Part shown: positions 58,651 through 64,000 of the stretch, piece by piece
Numbering within the stretch: the stretch's first letter is position 1
Layout: every line of letters begins with the position of its first letter
Notes under the pieces: generated by a model
Told to the model about the DNA's origin: nothing
What the model saw: only the letters and a program-made list of their open reading frames with translations
The model's database searches: none
Made by a program: the position numbers and the translations under genes
DNA from: Populus alba
Taxonomy: Eukaryota > Streptophyta > Magnoliopsida > Malpighiales > Salicaceae
Length of the DNA stretch: 64,000 nt
Assembly: GCF_005239225.2 (NCBI RefSeq)
Contig: NC_133300.1
Coordinates: 21,556,244 to 21,620,243, forward strand
Reading direction: 5' to 3'

Positions 58651-59665
58651 ATATGGGGAGACAAGAAATTCTTGTCGTTTTATCTGTGGAAAATAGAATG
58701 GGAGTCGCCACCTAATATTTTGATCACTATGAACCCTAACTGATCTTAGAAATCGGCTACGAGGATTGATTGCATAAAGAAAATGTATTAGCATCCCAAA
58801 TACGTCTTACCTAAGGTAAGCTGCATTGTTTGATTGTCTGATAAAAAATCTAAAGTGTTATTGTATTTCTAGTTGTTGGTCTGTCCATGGTTCAAGAAAA
58901 ATCCTCCTTAGTAAGGAGGTCCTTATCTTATTGGGTAAAAACCTAACCGTTCTAACATCTATATATATAAAAAAACTATATTTTTTAATATCAAGATACG
59001 TTTTATATATACATTCGCAATTCCAAATACTAAAGGAAGACAAAATATTTTTTTAGAATTTTTAAAATATTGACCTAGTTCTCATGGCTCTAACAAACTT
59101 GTTGTTACAGTCAAAATGCATGCTAATACATATATTTTTTTCAAATTTTCTTTGTTGTATGAAAATATAATGTTATGATTTTTTATTTTTTGGAGAGACT
59201 AGGCTGTATGCATGCAAACAAAACATTTTTTTATATCTTGATGAAAACCGGGTATTTTAATACTGGATTTGTATCTTTTATAGTATAAAAAATATAAACC
59301 AATATTAAGCAATAAAAATATGCAGGAAATCAACAATATTTTTTAAGGATTTTTCAGAATTTTTGAAAACAAAACATTTTTTATTTTATATTTTTTTTGA
59401 TGTTTTGATGAAACCAGGTATTTTAATACTGCATTTTTATCTTTACGGTATAAAAATACAAATCAATATTAAGTAATTGTGATAAAAATATGCAAGAAAA
59501 TCAGCAATTTTTTTTAAGGATTTTTCATATTTTTTCTTTATTATTATTTTATATATATCTATATATATTAATAATATAAAACATTATAATATATAATATT
59601 AAGTGGGCTGGACTGGGCTGGCCCAACTAACTAGGCTAGACTCAAAATTGATCAATCTCGGGTCA
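58651..59665 (-). mobile_element. degenerate family A LTR, minus strand
   Basis: GGGAGTCGCCACCTAATATTTT, CCTAACTGATCTTAG, TACGTCTTACCTAAGG and two AATACTGGATTTGTATC-type repeats, ending in a GGGCTGGCCC tract near 59610. The leader and U3 are missing. Confidence 0.7.
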
Positions 59666-59682
59666 ACAAAATTTCTCTTTTC

Positions 59683-62005
59683 ATGACTGGACTAGAATCA
59701 GCCCAGCCCAAAAACAATATGTGGGCAGAGAAAGAAAAAACAACAATGCTGGATCAGAATCTACCTGATGTACCTCATTCCATTAAGCCATGCACCAGAA
59801 CGTTTCTTGAAACTGGTGCATGGCATCAGTCTCAAAATAAGGGTTCCAATAAAGCGACTAGATCAAATGAGTTGTCTGACTATCCTGCATCCCAGAGTTC
59901 TGTCACTTGCCCTGATTTCTATTATTCAACCGCAAAAGGATGTACTGCTCTTAGTTCATGTGAATCTTGTATTGATAGTTCTAATGTAGACAAGTCTGCA
60001 AAGAAAAAATGTAAACCAAAAACCAGGAGGAGGGGAAAACAGAACAAGAGAGTTTCAAGTGATACTGGCTCAACTGAACCTGAAGTTTTATCTGAGTACG
60101 CTCAAGGAAGTTCAACCTCCAAAGGCTGTAGTTATAAAGATTTTGGAGATGAAGTAACATGCTCTGCAACTCCACCAGAAGTTTCACTCAGAGATGCTAG
60201 CAGTAACTGTATTGATTTTGAAGGTGACGCTAGAATTAGCAGTCCTGAAGCCCCAGCAATATGCATGTCGAACATTGATGAAGTGGCTATAGTGGAAACT
60301 TTTGAAGCATTGGATGTTTCATCGCCAGATGGTAGCAGTAGCCAGAATGATTTTGAGGGTGATTCTATATTTAGCACTTCTGAAGCATTGCCAATCTGCA
60401 CATCCAGCATTGATGAGGTTGCTACAGTGGAGCCCATTATACCTTCTATAGCTCAGAATTTTCCTGGGGAGCATCAGATGATTAATTCGGAAATCACTTT
60501 ACAGACAAAAGGAGAGGGATTTTCCCTCTCTGGCATTGGGTGCAGTGCTCAAGTCAGATCAGCTGTTGTGATGATACACAAATCCAAAGATTTCTCTCAT
60601 ATGCTTCTGATTCCTCCTAGTGTTTGATTATTTATCTATCGACGTTCAAACAGTGATGATGGAACTAATGATTGTCATCATGTAAAAACATATCATGGAA
60701 GGTAGCAGCAGAGGTAGTGTTTTAGAAGCACCAGGTTTCAATTCCAAAAAGGAGTCTTTATCTCATAAAAATTCATTAAATGGTGCTGTAGATACCCATC
60801 ACCAAACTGAGGGCTCAAAGCAACGTGGTCAAAATTTTAGCTGGCAGTGACGCAACAATTGCTTATGTCAGGCAAAAAAGGCAAGCAAATAAAAACATTG
60901 CCGCAGGAGTAGTGCCGAGTGGCCCACAAATATGGAGGTTTTGAAAATTGCATGGCCGGACAGGGAAGGAAAACAACCATTCTGTGTGGAAAAAGGTCAG
61001 AGGAATGACACAGCAGATGAATGCAGCCCAAAAATGAAGATATCTCATGCGTGCTTCCTGTCTGACTTGACTTTGAAAGAGGCTCCATCACTTAAAGGAA
61101 CTGTACTGTCTCCAATGTAAATTCATCATCCAGAACTGAGGGAAAAAAACTGCCAAAAAGACAAGGTTACTAAGAAGTTGAAACAGAAAAATAGTCCAGG
61201 TTCCAAACAAGAGTACAGCTGTCATGGTAGGGGCTATAGTTCCAACAAGGCCACCTTTAATGCACATGCAAAGACTGGCGTGCAACAGCAGAAAATATTT
61301 GATCTCACAGCTCAAGTGAATGATAAAAAAGGAGGGAAATCTATTTCAAGAAACTCATTCTCTGAATAGTTGTTTTAACTGCTGGATTCCATCCCAGCGG
61401 AGTTGAATGCGTGAATTCAGAATCAGGTAACAGCACACAAGTTTCCCCAGGTGCGTTACAGCCACTTCACAGTACTTGTGATACTGTTTCCAGCACAAGA
61501 CATTGCCATACAGAAAATGGAGGTAGCTTGCCAGCAAAGTTTTGCAACTCATTGGAGCAACATGCGGTCAAGGTGCCTCCTCCAGTTTATCTTCCTCATC
61601 TTTTTTTTAATAAAGTTCCCCAATTGGAAAAAGAAGTTACAGTTGCTGAGTACTGTAAGCAAAACCATAGTTCTGGATCAGTAATGCAGAAGTGGATACC
61701 CATTGGGGTAAAAGATCCTGAATTGACCACCTCTGCTAGATTTGGTAATTCATCACCTGATCCTTCTGATGGACGAGCTGGTGAAGATCACACCTTGAGA
61801 AAATGTTCAAGACAAAGCCAATTTTGATTCTCAAGACCTTGTTTCTTCATTGATGTTGGGCACGTGCCAGGATTCAGGAAATGCAGTTTGTTTTCCCCAA
61901 GAAGATGACCACATTCAAAAGAAGAATTCTACTCTTTGGATGGATGAGCTCAACAAGAAGCATGTTGCAGCTGATGCTTAACTAGTGAATCCTGTTAAAT
62001 CTGCA
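59683..62005 (+). pseudogene. decayed host gene of unrecognised family
   Basis: An uninterrupted 314-codon frame (59683-60627) is Ser/Thr/Glu-rich, with a basic nuclear-localisation-like stretch KKKCKPKTRRRGKQNKR (107-123) and a 33-residue tandem repeat (SSNCIDFEGDA at 173 and SSQNDFEGDS at 219, each leading to SIDEVA-type ends). Downstream, coding-like pieces continue in changing frames: TIAYVRQKRQANKN (about 60850), PPVYLPHLFF and QKWIPIGVKDPEL (61411-61827), then a segment ending LWMDELNKKHVAADA and TAA near 61981. The gene is broken by frameshifts and stops between 60628 and 61411. Its left edge meets a degenerate LTR and its right edge a copia LTR. I cannot name the family. Confidence 0.55.
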
Positions 62006-62010
62006 GTATA

Positions 62011-62298
62011 TGAATAATATTGAAAGCTGCAGTTTAAAGGATAACAAATTGCAGAGAATGTAAAAGAGAGAAAGTTGAAGCTGAAAGATAATAATGTTAT
62101 AAATCGAAACTGCCTATTTAAAGGCTTACAATCAAATTCAAAAAGCTATAAACTCTCAACAAACATGAGAGACTTATTGGATTAACTACTAACGCAAAAT
62201 AATAATAAAATCTTCATAACAGAATCTGTTATGAAGATAAAAACCAAAGACTAAGTCTAACAGCTATCAAATGAGGCAAAATCTCATAGATTCTAACA
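62011..62298 (-). mobile_element. 3' LTR of the copia element
   Basis: Minus strand starts TGTTAGAATCTATGAG directly after the purine tract and probably ends TATTATTCA at 62011 (about 288 bp). The left end is inferred from the TG/CA rule; the partner LTR is outside the window. Confidence 0.65.
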
Positions 62299-62310
62299 CT
62301 CCTCCTTGAG
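62299..62310 (-). other. polypurine tract of the copia element
   Basis: Minus strand CTCAAGGAGGAG immediately before the LTR start. Confidence 0.8.
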
Positions 62311-62383
62311 ATTTGCCTTGGACAAACCGAGTTTCATCCTTAGAAATTCCAGCCTTGCTTTAGGACGAGCTTTAGTCATTATA

Positions 62384-63806
62384 TCAGCAAGTTTGTATTT
62401 TCGGTTGGACAGTAATGAAGCTTACAAGTAAATTCTTCTCAGCTTCTCTTATGGAGTGAAATTTCATATTGATGTGCTTAGTCCTCCCATGTTGAACTGG
62501 ATTTTGAGCAATAGCAATAGCAGACTTGTTATCACAATAAAGCTCAGTTGATGAGCTTTGTTCTTGGCCTAGATCAGCAAGCAATTGTTCAAACCATATT
62601 GCTTGATTTGCAGCAGCTGCTAGGGAAATATACTTTTGCTTCAGCTGTTGATTGTGCCACCACTTCTTGCTTTTTTGCATTCCAACAGATTGCACCTGAA
62701 CCAATTGTAAAACATATCCAGAAGTAACTTTTCATATCATCAACACTCCCTGCCCAGTCACTATCTGCATATCCACTTAATTTTACTCCTCCTGACTTTG
62801 AGTACAAGATTCCAAGATCGGCTGTCCCTCTAATATACTTTTAGAATTCTCTTGGCAACTCCCATATGAACATTGCTAGGTGAACTCATAAACCTTGACA
62901 GTAAACCAGCTGGGAAATCAAGTCGGGTCCTGGTTGTTGTCAAGTATAGTAGACTACCTACTAAACTTCTATATTCAGAAGGTTCTTCAAGTTGCTCACC
63001 ATCATTCTTTGAAATCTTCTCATTCTGTGCCAATGGAGTTTGCTACTTCTTTTGTCATGATTCAAGCTTAAATCTCTTGAGTATATCCACAGCATATTTC
63101 TTTTGTGAAACAAAGATACTCCGAGCTGCTTTGATGTATTTCCATTCCATAGAAAGTAGTTCATAACACCAAGATCAGACACTTCAAAAACATCATGCAT
63201 TTCTCTTTTGAAATCTGCCAGCAATTTGACATTGCTACCAGTCACTAGCATGTCATCCACATAGAGTGAAATTACAAGTTGCAGACCATCCTCATCTTGT
63301 TTCAAATACAAAGTAGCTTCATTTTCACTTCTCTTGAATCCCAGTTGAATCAGATGAGTATCAATCCTGCTGTACCAAGCCCTTAGTGCTTGCTTCAAGC
63401 CATAAAGAGCCTTGTGTAGCATATATACTTTGTGTTCATGGCCAGTAACTACAAAGCCTTCTGGTTGCTGGATATAGATTTCTTCAAGGAGTATCCCATT
63501 TAGAAAAGCAGACTTGACATCTAAATGATATACTTTCCATTCCTTTTGACCCGCAAGTGCAAGTAGAAGTCTAATGGTATCATGCCTAGCAACTGGAGCA
63601 AAAGTATCACCGTAATCCACTCCAGCAATTTGAGCAAAGCCTTTAACCACCAATCTAGCCTTGTGTCTGAAAATTGAACCATCTGGATTGAACTTGGTTC
63701 TGAAAACCCACTTCACACCAATTTCCCTTTTGTTTTGAGGAAGTTCTGTCAATTCCCAGGTTTCATTTCTTTCAATGGAATCAATTTCTGACTTCATTAG
63801 CATCAA
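62384..63806 (-). pseudogene. copia reverse transcriptase and RNase H
   Basis: RT motifs: WELTELPQNKREIGVKWVFR, RLVVKGFAQIAGVDYGDTFA, YHLDVKSAFLNG, QPEGFVV, LYGLKQALRAWY and the catalytic LYVDDMLVTG. After a frame change near 62960 come YRSLVGSLLYLT and GYADSDWAGSVDD, and after more frame changes EQLLADLG and LYCDNKSAIAIAQNPVQHGR with KHINMKFHSIRE, the RNase H end. At least three frameshifts lie between 62589 and 63033, and the part before 63806 is also broken. It would copy element RNA to DNA if intact. Confidence 0.9.
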
Positions 63807-64000
63807 TCCAAGCTGGAAATCTTGCAGCTTCAGTGTAGTTTGTAGGCTCTAGCATGTACCAAGATTGCATCTTTCATATACATCAACGTCTCACTTTAAG
63901 TATTGTTGTATCTGAAGTTCCTTCAATGTTTGATTGATCCACTGCTACCCACTGTTGAATCTGACGTTTCTTCTACTGCTGGTTCAAGAGCAGCTGTGGT

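Larger units (their letters stand above)
62011..64000 (-). mobile_element. Ty1/copia element, 3' part, extends beyond window
   Basis: Order on the minus strand is RT, RNase H, polypurine tract, 3' LTR. RT comes last with RNase H, and integrase is not seen in the window, as expected for copia order. Coding frames are broken. The 5' part is beyond 64000. Confidence 0.88.

Overview
The window is nuclear DNA of a dicot plant. Evidence: long LTR retrotransposons with plant-type primer sites, an LRR receptor kinase of the EFR-like (LRR-XII) class, AT-rich intergenic DNA and TA/AAT microsatellites. A woody species such as a member of the Salicaceae is plausible, but that is an inference from general resemblance. 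No bacterial or organellar genes, tRNA, rRNA or CRISPR array were seen.

Layout. 1-8819: a decayed Ty3/gypsy chromovirus (Tekay/Del-like, plus strand) whose gag is split by a 2.7 kb solo LTR (family A). 8820-13804: old TE remains and sequence resembling receptor-kinase promoter DNA. 13805-31109: a multi-level nest: a minus-strand Tekay-type LTR, interrupted by a minus-strand family A LTR, interrupted by a young 13.1 kb Athila-like Ty3/gypsy element (14872-27972). 31135-34519: two more family A copies. 34520-36880: gene remnants. 36915-40034: an apparently intact two-exon LRR receptor kinase, followed by a truncated second copy (41843-42638) flanked by a solo LTR of another family (B) and a family A LTR. 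46486-55403: a non-coding LTR element of family B (LARD-like) carrying two nested family A LTRs. 55404-64000: degenerate LTRs, a decayed gene of unknown family (59683-62005) and the 3' part of a Ty1/copia element.

The most interesting object is the Athila-like element. Between its integrase and its 3' LTR, where Athila relatives often carry an env-like ORF, it holds two intronless genes on the sense strand, each with a TATA box upstream. The first encodes a small basic protein with a Cys cluster that resembles the nucleic-acid-binding (silencing-suppressor-type) cysteine-rich proteins of carlaviruses. The second is a LONELY GUY (LOG) cytokinin-activating phosphoribohydrolase, full length apart from one frameshift near its C-terminus. 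Together they look like a captured host-manipulation module. The same element carries an inverted copy of its own LTR-end/PBS segment in the pol region, flanked by a 0.3 kb direct duplication, which looks like an aberrant reverse-transcription product.

The other notable signal is family A. At least six well-preserved copies end in TG..CA; five have 5-bp target-site duplications visible in the window. They share a TATA box, a GA-rich leader, a splice-donor-like motif and a long hairpin at the same place, with hairpin sequence that differs between copies. All positions and alignments were made by eye; boundaries of degenerate copies are approximate.
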